Part shown: piece after piece, positions 17,228 to 27,051 of the stretch
How positions within the stretch are numbered: the stretch's first letter is position 1
How the letters are laid out: each line of letters opens with the position of its first letter
Source of the DNA: an uncultured Caryophanales bacterium
GTDB taxonomy: Bacteria; Bacillota_I; Bacilli_A; RF39; UBA660
DNA length: 52,108 nt
Reading direction: 5' to 3'
Assembly: GCA_948442255.1 (NCBI GenBank)
Contig: CAOJRT010000006.1
Span: forward strand, 1 to 52,108
Notes under the pieces: generated by a model
Told to the model about the DNA's origin: nothing
Seen by the model: only the letters and a program-made list of their open reading frames with translations
The model's database searches: none
Program-made: the position numbers and the translations under genes

Positions 17228-20200
17228 AGTTCTTCACCTTCCTCTTCTAATTCTCCAGGGAATTCTAAGTCATCTAAATCGCTTTCGAATTCGTCTTCAT
17301 CCTCCTCTACGATAGGATTTTCTCCTTCCGTAGATTCTTCCATTTCTTCTTTTAGAACCGTATTTGTTAGTTCATTTACAACGATTCCATCCTCTTCCTC
17401 TTCTTCTGTTTCTAAATCTTGAATATCACAGAATTCTCCTTCACCATTTTGTACTTGAATATCAAGTCCTAAAGCTTGGAACTCTTTTAATAATACTCTA
17501 AACGATTCAGGGATTCCGGCTTGGTTAATTACTTTTCCTTTTACTAAAGATTCATATACTTTTACACGACCTACTACGTCATCTGATTTTACAGTTAAGA
17601 TTTCTTGTAAGACGTGAGCTGCACCATAAGCATATAATGCCCAAACTTCCATTTCTCCAAATCTTTGTCCACCAAATTGTGCTTTACCACCAAGAGGTTG
17701 TTGAGTAACTAATGAGTAAGGTCCTGTTGAACGAGCATGTAATTTATCATCAACCATGTGGTGTAATTTAATCATATACATAACACCAACAGATACTCTA
17801 TTTTCAAATGGTTCTCCTGTACGTCCATTGTAAAGAATTGTTTTTCCATCAGAATCAATTCCCGCAGTAGCAAGTTCCTCACTAATATCATCCATTGTTG
17901 CTCCATCAAACACTGGTGTAGCATAATGTACGCCTAGTTTCTTTCCCGCCATTCCTAGATGCAATTCAAGAATTTGTCCAATATTCATACGTGATGGAAC
18001 ACCTTGTGGATTAAGTACAATATCTACAGGTCTACCATCTGGTAAATACGGCATGTCTTCTTGCGGTAATATTAGGGAAATAACACCTTTGTTACCATGA
18101 CGACCAGACATTTTATCTCCTACTTGAATCTTACGTTTTTGAATAATATATACTCTTATAACTTTAGAAACACCAGCAGGTAATTCGTCTGAATTTTCTT
18201 TGGTATAAATTTTAACATCATGAATAATTCCGCCTGCTCCATGGTCAACTCTTAGAGATGTATCTCTAACTTCACGCGTTTTTTCACCAAATATTGCATG
18301 CAATAATTTTTCTTCACTTGTTAATTCTTGTACTCCTTTTGGAGTTACTTTACCAACTAAAATATCGCCATCTTTTACTTCTGTTCCGATTCTTACGATA
18401 CCATTTGCATCTAAGTTTTTACGAGCGTCTTCTCCCACATTTGGAATATCTCTTGTAATTTCTTCTGGTCCTAATTTTGTATCACGGCAATCAATGTCAT
18501 AATGTTCTATATGTAGAGATGTATAAACATCTTCTTTTACTAATCTTTCATTTAATACGACAGCATCTTCATAATTGTATCCATTACATGTCATGAAGGC
18601 GATTGTCATATTTTTACCTAAAGCTAATTCTCCCTTATCAGTAGAAGGTCCATCGGCAATGACTTCTCCTTTGTGAATTTTTTCACCTTTTTTAACTAAA
18701 GGATGATGGTTTACATTAGATGCATCATTACTTCTTTCGAAATTTGCTAGATGGTAAATGTCTTCTCCACCTGCTGTTTTAACAATCATTTTTTTGCCAT
18801 CTGCGTATTCTACAACGCCATCTGCTTTAGCAACAACAGTTGAGCCAGAATCACGTGCAGCAATATATTCCATTCCAGTTCCTACGATTGGAGCTTCTGT
18901 TGTAAGAAGTGGAACCGCTTGACGTTGCATGTTGGCACCCATTAAGGCACGTGTAGCGTCGTCATGTTCCAAGAAAGGAATGCAACTAGTTGTGATGGAT
19001 ACAATTTGATTTGGAGCTACGTCAACAAAATTTACTTTGTCTTTGGAAATCATAACCGTATCTCCATTTAAACGAGCAATTACTTTCTCTTCTTCTATTT
19101 CATTTTTATCATTTATTCTTAATGTAGCTTGAGAAATATAGTAATCGGCTTCCTCATCCGCTGTTAAATATACGATTTCGTCAGTTAATTTTGCGTTTAT
19201 GACTTTACGATATGGGGTCATAATGAAACCATATTCATTTATCTTAGCATAAGATGCTAAAGAAGTAATAAGTCCAATATTTTGTCCTTCTGGAGATTCA
19301 ATTGGACAAATACGTCCATAGTGACTTGGATTAACGTCACGAACTTCCATACCAGCACGTTCACGTGACAATCCTCCAGGTCCTAAGCAAGATAAACGTC
19401 TTTTATCAGTTAGTTCAGCAATTGGATTAATTTGATCCATGAATTTTGATAATTGAGAGCTACCAAAAAATTCTTTTAGACAAGCTGTTACAGGACGAAT
19501 ATTAATTAAAGTCTTCGGTGTAACTGTTTCTAATTCTTGGGTCGTCATTCTTTCTCTTATAACACGTTCCATACGAGACATACCTACACGGAATTGTGTT
19601 TGGATAAGTTCTCCTACTTGACGTACACGTCTGTTTCCTAAGTGATCGATTTCATCGTCACTACCAATTCCATATTGTAAATTCAAATAATATGAAACAG
19701 ATGCATAAATATCAGAAATGGTTAAACGACGGGAGTCAATAGTCTGATCGTTACCAATAATTTTGTGAATGATTGTTTCATCATTTGCATCATATACAAG
19801 AACTTCTTGTATTTTATTATATTCATCTAATTCCTCGTTGATAGTTACTTCTTTTATTCCATAACCACTCTCAAATAATGGACGAATACTTTCTAAAATC
19901 TCTTTTGTAATTATAGTTCCCTCAGCAACTACAACGTTTTTTCCATCTTTGATATCTTGAGCAAGCTTTTGTCCTAGTAATCTTTCTACAACGTTTAATT
20001 TTTTATTAAATTTATAACGTCCTACTTTTTGCAAGTCATAACGAAACTTATCAAAGAATCTAGTAATAAGTTGGTTCTTCGCAGAATCTAATGTAGTAGG
20101 TTCTCCTGGTCTTAATTTCTCGTAGATTTCGATTAAAGCTTCGTCTGTATTCTTCGTACTATCCTTCTCTAATGTATTAAGTAGATACTTATCTTCTCCA

Positions 20201-20832
20201 AATACTGATAAAATATCTTCGTTAGAGGAAAGACCTAATGCTCTTAAGAATGCTGTAATAGTTACTTTACGTGTCCTATCAATACGAACATAGAATATAT
20301 CACGTGCATCTAATTCGTATTCTAGCCAAGTTCCTTTGTTAGGAATAATTTCCCCAGATATGATTTTTCTTCCGTTTTTATCGATTTCTTTTTTATAATA
20401 GACTGATGGACTTCTTACTAATTGAGATACGATAACACGTTCTGCACCATTAATAATAAAGGTTCCTGCGTCGGTCATTAATGGTAGGTCTCCTAGGAAT
20501 ATTTCTTGTTCTTTTACTTCACCTGTTTCATGAATAAAGACACGTGCTTGTACTTTTAAAGGAGCAGCATAGTTTACCATACGTTCTTTTGCTTCCTTTA
20601 CTGAGTATCTTGGTTCTTCAAAATAATATTCACCTAGTTCAAGTGAAATATTACCTGTGAAACTTTCTACTGGAAATAAATCCTCAAATACTTCCTTAAT
20701 TCCCTCCTCTAAAAATCTTTGGTATGATTTTTTTTGGATTTCTAGCAAATCTGTCAATTCTAAGGTGTTTTTAATTTTTGAGAAAGTTCTTCTTTCTCGA
20801 TGGTCCCCAAATTTTGCAATTTTGTATGCCAT
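17224..20832 (-). CDS. rpoB: RNA polymerase beta subunit
   Basis: The beta subunit has about 1202 residues and an acidic C-terminal tail. I chose the ATG at 20832 ([15 protein letters not shown]) because AGGGGTG lies upstream; a longer frame to 20883 would enter the promoter leader. The rifampicin pocket is readable as [13 protein letters not shown] followed by [15 protein letters not shown]. Compared with E. coli, His526 is Asp, Asn519 is Ile and Ala532 is Cys, while Asp516 and Ser531 are kept. This predicts intrinsic rifampicin resistance. RpoC follows with a 4-nt overlap. Confidence 0.99.
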   Translation of the reverse strand: MAYKIAKFGDHRERRTFSKIKNTLELTDLLEIQKKSYQRFLEEGIKEVFEDLFPVESFTGNISLELGEYYFEEPRYSVKEAKERMVNYAAPLKVQARVFIHETGEVKEQEIFLGDLPLMTDAGTFIINGAERVIVSQLVRSPSVYYKKEIDKNGRKIISGEIIPNKGTWLEYELDARDIFYVRIDRTRKVTITAFLRALGLSSNEDILSVFGEDKYLLNTLEKDSTKNTDEALIEIYEKLRPGEPTTLDSAKNQLITRFFDKFRYDLQKVGRYKFNKKLNVVERLLGQKLAQDIKDGKNVVVAEGTIITKEILESIRPLFESGYGIKEVTINEELDEYNKIQEVLVYDANDETIIHKIIGNDQTIDSRRLTISDIYASVSYYLNLQYGIGSDDEIDHLGNRRVRQVGELIQTQFRVGMSRMERVIRERMTTQELETVTPKTLINIRPVTACLKEFFGSSQLSKFMDQINPIAELTDKRRLSCLGPGGLSRERAGMEVRDVNPSHYGRICPIESPEGQNIGLITSLASYAKINEYGFIMTPYRKVINAKLTDEIVYLTADEEADYYISQATLRINDKNEIEEEKVIARLNGDTVMISKDKVNFVDVAPNQIVSITTSCIPFLEHDDATRALMGANMQRQAVPLLTTEAPIVGTGMEYIAARDSGSTVVAKADGVVEYADGKKMIVKTAGGEDIYHLANFERSNDASNVNHHPLVKKGEKIHKGEVIADGPSTDKGELALGKNMTIAFMTCNGYNYEDAVVLNERLVKEDVYTSLHIEHYDIDCRDTKLGPEEITRDIPNVGEDARKNLDANGIVRIGTEVKDGDILVGKVTPKGVQELTSEEKLLHAIFGEKTREVRDTSLRVDHGAGGIIHDVKIYTKENSDELPAGVSKVIRVYIIQKRKIQVGDKMSGRHGNKGVISLILPQEDMPYLPDGRPVDIVLNPQGVPSRMNIGQILELHLGMAGKKLGVHYATPVFDGATMDDISEELATAGIDSDGKTILYNGRTGEPFENRVSVGVMYMIKLHHMVDDKLHARSTGPYSLVTQQPLGGKAQFGGQRFGEMEVWALYAYGAAHVLQEILTVKSDDVVGRVKVYESLVKGKVINQAGIPESFRVLLKEFQALGLDIQVQNGEGEFCDIQDLETEEEEEDGIVVNELTNTVLKEEMEESTEGENPIVEEDEDEFESDLDDLEFPGELEEEGEEL

Positions 20833-20900
20833 TTGTGTTTCACCCCTATACCTATTTTTTAGTGTTGTTTCAACAAAAAACAATACGTCACCAATTTATA

Positions 20901-20929
20901 ATTTTAAATGACGCAACTTTTCTTGTCAA
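20901..20929 (-). promoter_or_regulatory. rpoB promoter
   Basis: On the minus strand, TTGACA (20924-20929) and TAAAAT (20901-20906) are exactly 17 nt apart. The -35 overlaps the stop codon of the methyltransferase gene upstream. Confidence 0.85.
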
Positions 20930-21519
20930 CGTTTTTTGGCTTTTATTATATAAAAGCCTTTGCTTTTTTCCACTATTTCACAATTCATTGTTTTTTCCAG
21001 ATGCGAAATAGCACTTTTAGCTCCTTGATCTTTTCGGATAACGAACCACAGCTCACCCTTCGCTTCAAGACGGTCTCTTGCTCCATCCAATATGCCGTAA
21101 ACGACATCTTTTCCAGCTCGTATTGGAGGATTTGTTATAATTAAATCATATATATTGGTAATATTTTCATAAATATTACTTTCTAACACTTCTGCTTTGA
21201 TATTGTTTTCTAAACAATTTTTCTCTGCTAAGTGTAGAGCCCTTTTATTTATGTCACACATTGTGACTTTCCATTTTAGGATTTTAGCTAGTGCAATACC
21301 AATAAAGCCATAGCCACATCCTATATCTAATACTTTTAAGTTTTTCTCTTTTTTTTGTTCATAGAGGGTATTTAAAAGTAAGGTACTTCCAAAATCTAGC
21401 TTGTCTTTTGAAAATACACCATTATCACTCAAATATGTAAGTTCATACTCTTTATATTTATATCGAATTGTTCTTAATTCACTTTTTAAATCGGGGTTAT
21501 TTGTAAAATAATGTTCCAA
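20926..21519 (-). CDS. RsmC/YbxB-like class I methyltransferase
   Basis: This 197-residue SAM-dependent methyltransferase has motif I VLDIGCGYGFIGIAL (near residue 83) and the catalytic TNPPIRAGK motif typical of RsmC/RlmG-type N2-guanine methyltransferases acting on 16S rRNA. In Bacillus the same gene, ybxB, lies just upstream of rpoB, and the order is kept here. The usual rplJ-rplL neighbours are absent upstream, replaced by a transposon relic. The start has a GGTGAT-type ribosome site. Confidence 0.88.
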   Translation of the reverse strand: MEHYFTNNPDLKSELRTIRYKYKEYELTYLSDNGVFSKDKLDFGSTLLLNTLYEQKKEKNLKVLDIGCGYGFIGIALAKILKWKVTMCDINKRALHLAEKNCLENNIKAEVLESNIYENITNIYDLIITNPPIRAGKDVVYGILDGARDRLEAKGELWFVIRKDQGAKSAISHLEKTMNCEIVEKSKGFYIIKAKKR

Positions 21520-21669
21520 ATCATCACCATTTTTCTCGTTTTAGACAATATATGAATAGATTATATCCTAGTTTTTCGCCCGAGTCAACAAAATGTGAGA
21601 TATATTATAATAATTTTTGCCTAAAAATGCAATTGTTATTTACAAAAAGTGTCAAGAAAAAAAAAGAAA
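21520..21669. other. Intergenic, nothing certain
   Basis: This AT-rich stretch upstream of the methyltransferase holds no gene I can support. It probably contains the methyltransferase promoter and the end of the decayed insertion element. Confidence 0.4.
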
Positions 21670-22250
21670 TCAATACATTAAATACTTTCGAATCTCATGG
21701 TGTGTTTTCTCTGCTTCACAGGAGCTTTCATTCCTTCATAGGCTAGCTTTTTGATTTTACCCACCATACTTTTTATATTAATTACTTAACTTGTATTTGT
21801 TCCTTATCATATATTTCTATCTCTTTTTCGAGCAGATTTTTCTGGTATTTATATCTTATCATTCTTAAATCCACATTTGTTATATGTCCATTTCTTTATT
21901 TCTTCTAATATAGATAGTTTTATACTATAGGAATTCTTCCTATTTTTATTTTTAAATTTAGGAAGTTCATTTTATTTTTAAAACATCTTATACGTACCAT
22001 CTAAACCAAATAAAGTTGTTCTTAAAACTCAACTATATATACCCTTTTAGCCATACATAATCCTCTTGTAAGCTATCTAAATTAAATATCATTTCTTTTA
22101 AAGAGTAATTTATTTTTAACTCTTTAAACATTCTATCTATTGGATTAAGATAATAATATAGATAATTCTGGAATTCTCTAAGAATCGATTTAACTCTATT
22201 TTTTCTAATGATGGATACATTCTAACTTTATAAGCTTTATAAATTGACAT
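21670..22250 (-). pseudogene. Relic of an IS605/IS607-type tnpB gene
   Basis: An ATG at 22250 opens MSIYKAYKVRMYPSLEK, the typical TnpB N-terminus. A frameshift follows, then LKINYSLKEMIFNLDSLQEDY with the wLk-type ending, then LRTTLFGLDGTYKMF and NELPKFKNKNRKNSYSIK. These match, in order, the first third of TnpB proteins. The RuvC part is mostly missing, with only a short tail (KAPVKQRKHTMRFESI) resembling a TnpB C-terminus near the 3' end. There are several stops and shifts. It is an old, internally deleted insertion sequence remnant. Confidence 0.7.
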
Positions 22251-22328
22251 AGAGTATCGTCCTTTTAATGACAATTATCATATAGTAAATACATTCGTTC
22301 ATCGGTAAAATTGTACTCTAAAAAAAAT

Positions 22329-23249
22329 TTATTCTTTTTTGAATAAATCTTTTTGCTCTATATTTCTTTTAATAATAGTTACTTTCTCTGTCCAATGTGA
22401 TGACGGATTATTTGGATGTCCATTGACATAGATTGAAGAAAGTTCTGCAATAGCATTTTCACTTGTTAAGTCTATTTCATAATTATTAAGCATTGCTCGA
22501 AGAGCTGTCACATGTCCGATGATACCAGCTTCCAGTGTTGGATATTCCATCCAACCAGCATAACCTCTTTGTCCGCCGACATTATTGTCATACATGAACA
22601 AACCACTTTTTAAATATCCTGTTTCTAGATAGCTAATAGCAAGAGCTGTTGTTTTATCAACACCGAACATATCGCAAACATGCCCTAAATATTCTTCGTA
22701 TGTTAAGCCATTTTGTAAATAGACTTTTCCATCAATAATAGTCTTTTCTTCGTCTTTTTCATTAGATGCTCGAATCTCTTCTAAGGAAGAACCATATTTT
22801 TCTGGGTAGCGATACACATCACGAACAAAGTACATAATTCCTGCTTCTTCAGATGTGAAAGGATTAACAAAGGCTGCTACCACATTTTCTGGACCAATAA
22901 CGTAATTTTTCAGCCAACTATCCTTGGTATAATTTTCTGTATAAGTATGCACTAGTTCTATGGTTTTATCTACGTTTAATTTAAATTTCTGGGCATAATA
23001 AATAACCGTGTTGTCTCTTTGCCTATTTTTCATTGCGTTTTCTACTTGGTAAACAACTGCATAGTCAAGAGATGTTCTATCTTTTATATTTAATCCCGCT
23101 TCTAATTCGTTTGGCGTTTTTACCACGTTTTCCTCTAATTTATAGGTATGCAAAATAAAACAAAATAAACATACAAATAAGATGAGAGCAATAGGAACAG
23201 CCATGATTACTTGTTTTCTAAGACGTAATTTATGCCTTTTTTCCATCAT
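22329..23249 (-). CDS. Membrane-anchored lysozyme-fold (glucosaminidase-like) protein
   Basis: The 306-residue protein has a cytoplasmic basic start, one membrane helix (about 13-34) and an outer domain. From about residue 185 it shows a lysozyme-type fold related to endo-beta-N-acetylglucosaminidases: ALAISYLETGYLKSG with candidate catalytic Glu209, then NNVGGQRG, then YPTLEAGIIGHVTAL. It probably cuts peptidoglycan at the cell surface. The gene is alone, with TnpB debris downstream and the M29 peptidase upstream. Confidence 0.75.
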   Translation of the reverse strand: MMEKRHKLRLRKQVIMAVPIALILFVCLFCFILHTYKLEENVVKTPNELEAGLNIKDRTSLDYAVVYQVENAMKNRQRDNTVIYYAQKFKLNVDKTIELVHTYTENYTKDSWLKNYVIGPENVVAAFVNPFTSEEAGIMYFVRDVYRYPEKYGSSLEEIRASNEKDEEKTIIDGKVYLQNGLTYEEYLGHVCDMFGVDKTTALAISYLETGYLKSGLFMYDNNVGGQRGYAGWMEYPTLEAGIIGHVTALRAMLNNYEIDLTSENAIAELSSIYVNGHPNNPSSHWTEKVTIIKRNIEQKDLFKKE

Positions 23250-23365
23250 ACAAATTCTCCTTTAGTCTTGTATGTTATCATTTTACTTTATATTTATTTT
23301 TTAGTCAAACAAGAAGCTCTTTTCTTCTTTTTTTAAGTGTCTATTAACAGTTCGTTTACAATATT

Positions 23366-24595
23366 TTATTCAAATAGTTTAGAAAAGTTTCCTTCTTCAA
23401 AAATAGGAATCTCTTTATTATCCTCCGTTATTCCAATAATCTCTAAATCTTTCGTTCCTATCATAAAGTCCACATGGTTTTCACATTGATTTAAATGAAG
23501 AGTTGCAAGTTCTTCCTTTGTTTTATTAGGGCCATCTTGTATACATTCCGTGAAAGAAGCTCCTAATGCCATATGACAAGCGGCATTTTCATCATATAAG
23601 GTTTCGTAAAATATCATATCTGCTTCTCTAATTGGCGAATCATATGGAACAAGCGCTATTTCTCCTAGGCGGTTAGCATTTTCTGTTGAATGGATTAATT
23701 GTTTTAAAGTTTCTTCTCCTTCTTTGGCTTCGCAGGAAACAGCAACACCTTCTTTAAATGTAATACTAAAATCTTTAATTACCACATTTTGATAACACAA
23801 AGGAAGAGAGGCATACACGATACCATTTGCAGAAGTAGCGTCTGGAGATGTAAATATTTCTTCCGTAGGAAAATTAACAATCACGTCTTTGCCGTTTTGT
23901 AATGTCTCTTTTCCTGAAGCCCAAATATGATTTTTAGGAAGGGATATTTCCAAATCAGTTCCTAAACTATTTTTGTATTTTAGCTTTTTAAATTGATAGG
24001 TATTTAATTTTTGGGCTCTACTGATTAGGTGCTCAATCTTTGATTCCCAAAGTCCTTCTGTATCAGGGAAATTGATTCCACAAATTGCAAATATTTTCAT
24101 CCATAGTTCCTTAACAGGATTTTCCGCCTTTGGAAATAGTTCTTTTGCCCAAGTTTCAGTAGGAACAGCTGCGATACACCAAGGGAACATCACCTTATCA
24201 CGAAGTTCATCAAATGTAACACAGGTTTTTAAGCTGTACATACTCATCTCATTCATTTTTTTTGGATCGACATCTTTCATCAATCCAGGATTTTCTGACG
24301 TTAAATTTAAAAAGGCTGCTCCTTTTTTTGCATATTCATTCCAAATAGTACGATCCCACATTTGCGTCTTTTTTAAATCTTTAGTGTCTAAAGCAAGTAA
24401 GGCATCATGTTTTAAGTAAGCATCTTTCATATCAAAATAAATATCTTTTACACCTAGTTTATAAGCTTCCTTGGCAACTATACGAGCAAAATCTATTCTT
24501 TCCGCATTAAAGTTAATTAATAAACTTTGGCCTTTTTCTATTTTTAAACATGTTTTTAATAATACTTGAGCATATTTCTGCATTAACTCTTCCAT
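23366..24595 (-). CDS. Aminopeptidase, M29 family
   Basis: This 409-residue protein is a thermophilic-metalloprotease-family (M29; AmpS/PepS) aminopeptidase, a cytoplasmic two-metal exopeptidase. Family marks are IGEIALVPYDSP-like GEIALVPYDSPI with the metal-binding Glu, the segment YDENAACHMALGASF with a His ligand, and ENHVDFMIGTKDLEI near the end. The length is normal. The gene upstream (24599-25276) ends 3 nt before its start, so the two are cotranscribed. Confidence 0.92.
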   Translation of the reverse strand: MEELMQKYAQVLLKTCLKIEKGQSLLINFNAERIDFARIVAKEAYKLGVKDIYFDMKDAYLKHDALLALDTKDLKKTQMWDRTIWNEYAKKGAAFLNLTSENPGLMKDVDPKKMNEMSMYSLKTCVTFDELRDKVMFPWCIAAVPTETWAKELFPKAENPVKELWMKIFAICGINFPDTEGLWESKIEHLISRAQKLNTYQFKKLKYKNSLGTDLEISLPKNHIWASGKETLQNGKDVIVNFPTEEIFTSPDATSANGIVYASLPLCYQNVVIKDFSITFKEGVAVSCEAKEGEETLKQLIHSTENANRLGEIALVPYDSPIREADMIFYETLYDENAACHMALGASFTECIQDGPNKTKEELATLHLNQCENHVDFMIGTKDLEIIGITEDNKEIPIFEEGNFSKLFE

Positions 24596-24598
24596 AAG

Positions 24599-25276
24599 TT
24601 ATCTCCATTCTAAAGTATCTATGATGTTATGGTATTCATTTAAAAGGAATCTTCTATCTTCTTCCGTTATGTGTTCTTTATAAATAGTGAGGGATATATC
24701 TAAATACGCTTGTGTTGATTCGTCAATATCCTTTTTGTATAAATGTTTTTCTACATAGATTTTATTGCTTTCCCCAACTATATGGTATTCTAAATTGTTT
24801 TCTTTTATTGTTTCCACTTTAGGGTTATTTATACCTAAGTAGCTCATTTTAGAATGCATGATTTGCGAATTATTTTGGGGGTCATATTCCCAATCTTGAA
24901 ACACAATATTTGATACAATTTCATATGTTTCAAAAGAAATGGTATTTAAAGTTTCCATATCTGGAATGAGTTTGTTATAAAATAAAGCAAAATGAATTTC
25001 AGCTGCTCCATAATTATAATTTTCTTCTGGTTTAAAGACTATATTATTAGTGGTCTTATTGTAAGTAACTTTAAAACCATGCAAAAGGAATTCTTCTTTT
25101 TCACTTAGTCTATTTGTTAGACTATCAATAGAGTAATCTTTTATTTCTTCTTGGGTAAGTTTTTGGGTTGGGAGTTCATATTTATCATCTTGTCTTTTTT
25201 CGATATTTTCTACTTGTTTTTTTAGTTCATTTACACTATCAATGGCTTTTTTTAGTCCACTAAAAAAATTGTTCAT
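24599..25276 (-). CDS. Hypothetical protein cotranscribed with the M29 peptidase
   Basis: The 225-residue protein starts with a short coiled-coil-like helix (SGLKKAIDSVNELKKQVENI) and continues as a soluble alpha/beta domain with an immunity-like look (HIVGESNKIYVEKHLYKKD). No signal peptide or known motif is visible. It is 3 nt from the aminopeptidase gene. I do not recognise the family. Confidence 0.55.
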   Translation of the reverse strand: MNNFFSGLKKAIDSVNELKKQVENIEKRQDDKYELPTQKLTQEEIKDYSIDSLTNRLSEKEEFLLHGFKVTYNKTTNNIVFKPEENYNYGAAEIHFALFYNKLIPDMETLNTISFETYEIVSNIVFQDWEYDPQNNSQIMHSKMSYLGINNPKVETIKENNLEYHIVGESNKIYVEKHLYKKDIDESTQAYLDISLTIYKEHITEEDRRFLLNEYHNIIDTLEWR

Positions 25277-25342
25277 TTGATTCGCCTCTTTCTATTTTAT
25301 TATAGCACAAACTAAAACACATAAAAACGACTTTTTAGTCGC

Positions 25343-26639
25343 TTATCTTATTTTCCCTTTTGTTTCAAAAGATATATAGTTATATAAATTATTCAAGTCA
25401 TCACTATCAATGTAGATTACTCTTCCTCCTGGAGGATTAATTTTTTGATTGCCAAATACTACCCATATAATATCCATAGAAGTAGATGGCATTGTGGATA
25501 GTCCATCTGTAAATATTATTTTATTTTCTACTCTATTTGTAAAAGCATTTACAGCTATATTGAAGTCGGTTCCACCTCCACCATAAAAGGGTAGACTATC
25601 AATATCAGTTACATCCTTTATTTCAGTAAAACCATAAAACACTGTATCAAAACAACCAACTTTTACGCTTGCATTTGACAAAATGTTTTTACATTCTCTT
25701 AAAAAGTTTCTAAGAAGAGTTTCTTCAATAGAACTACTTGTATCTAAAAGAATTTCTGCTTCTGGTTTTGGTATTTCCTCTAAATAAGGTGTTAGTACTC
25801 CATCTTCTATTTGAGCATTTTGGTAAGACCAGTCTATTTCATATTTTATGGCTTCTTTTAATAAGATTCGCCAATCTATTAGAGGCTCTGCATAGCCAAT
25901 ATATGTTATGTTTCTTTTTTTCCCTCTGTGTCAGTTCCACAACCATGTGCCTGACTTGCTAGTGATTTGCTTAATTCATCTAACCTTTTTTTTCGTTCTA
26001 TTTTATTTTATTTAAAGATTTTTTTCTCTCCCATTTCAGCCATTCTTTTTATAGCTTCCTTTTTTCTTTCTTCTTGCTCTACTTTTTCAGATCTTTTGTC
26101 TATTTCCTGGTCTTTTGCTTCTTCTTTTTTCTTTTCTATTGCTTTTTCCCAAATAGAATGATCGTCGTGACCAACATTTTCCGTTTCCACTTCTTCTCCT
26201 TCTATACATGAATCTTGATTAGAAATTCCATTTTCCTGTCCTTTTCCTTGTTTTTTTCTTTTAAAAGTTTTTTATACATTTCTTCAGCATCATAATTGAT
26301 TGCTTCTTCTATGTCAACACAGCCCTTTACAAGAGACATTCCGTCCTCTTTTAAATAGGCATTTATTATCGCATCTGTTGCTTTATTCCAAATTTTTTTA
26401 TCTTTTTTTTCCGATCTAAAGATATGGTTAAAAGCAATATGACAAACTTCATGGGCAAATACAAAGGTTTGCTCAGCGTCCGTTAAGGGATTCATAAAGT
26501 TAGGATTATAATAAATTGTTTTTCCATCGGTGGCGGCGGTCTTTATCGTTTGATCTGGAAGAAAGTTTGTATTTGCTACTACACTGCCAAATAAAGGTTA
26601 TTTAATTAGTAATCTTCTTATTATTGTTTCTAGCTTCAT
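25343..26639 (-). pseudogene. Broken metallopeptidase-VWA (DUF2201-type) partner of the MoxR cassette
   Basis: Conceptual translation gives a protein of about 432 residues. The N-terminal part has NLPDQ-type TAATDGKTIYYNPNF and HEVCHIAFNH, a HExxH zinc motif. The C-terminal part has a VWA domain with the MIDAS pattern DTSSS, GGGGTDF and IFTDG. The gene has two in-frame TAA stops (26598-26600 and at about 26008) and two frameshifts, at A7 runs near 26248 and 25920. Each shift is repaired by one extra A, which makes the total length divisible by three. The family normally works with MoxR AAA proteins. This copy is probably dead. Confidence 0.75.
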
Positions 26640-26649
26640 ATACTACCTT

Positions 26650-27051
26650 TTAAATCTGTGCACAAAGAGAATAAACTTCTTCATTCATTTTATTTTTAGT
26701 TAAATTAGAACATGTAGCTACAATTAAACAATTTTTTGGCAAATCAAATGTACTTACTTTCTTATATTTTAGTATCTCGATAAATTTTGTTTGTTCTTCA
26801 AGAGCTATTTCATTTATATTTTCAATGACTAGAATAACATACCCCTTTTTACTATTTTCTATTACTTGTTTATACCATGTTGGAGGACAAAATTCGGTAT
26901 CTTCATAATGTCCATTTAATTCTGTTCTCTCTATATTAGCTTTTATAATAATGGCATGATTAAAAGAAGCTGATGGGATGTTTTCTATTAATAAAGGAGA
27001 TATACCTGCTTTTATATAATTTTCTAATAGACTTAATCGTTCTTTGTTCAT
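26650..27051 (-). CDS. Degenerate AAA-like partner without Walker A
   Basis: The 133-residue protein aligns with the middle of the MoxR protein encoded just upstream: CPPTWYKQVIENS matches IPPTWYKRLVEKC, and VILVIENIN sits at the Walker B strand with the acidic pair changed. There is no P-loop, so it should not hydrolyse ATP. It overlaps the MoxR stop by 4 nt (ATGA). It may be a regulatory or adaptor subunit of the AAA ring, or a remnant. Confidence 0.65.
   Translation of the reverse strand: MNKERLSLLENYIKAGISPLLIENIPSASFNHAIIIKANIERTELNGHYEDTEFCPPTWYKQVIENSKKGYVILVIENINEIALEEQTKFIEILKYKKVSTFDLPKNCLIVATCSNLTKNKMNEEVYSLCAQI

Noticed and set aside
26650-27051. Active AAA+ ATPase
   Set aside because: There is no P-loop and the Walker B acidic residues are changed, so only a non-catalytic partner or remnant is supported.
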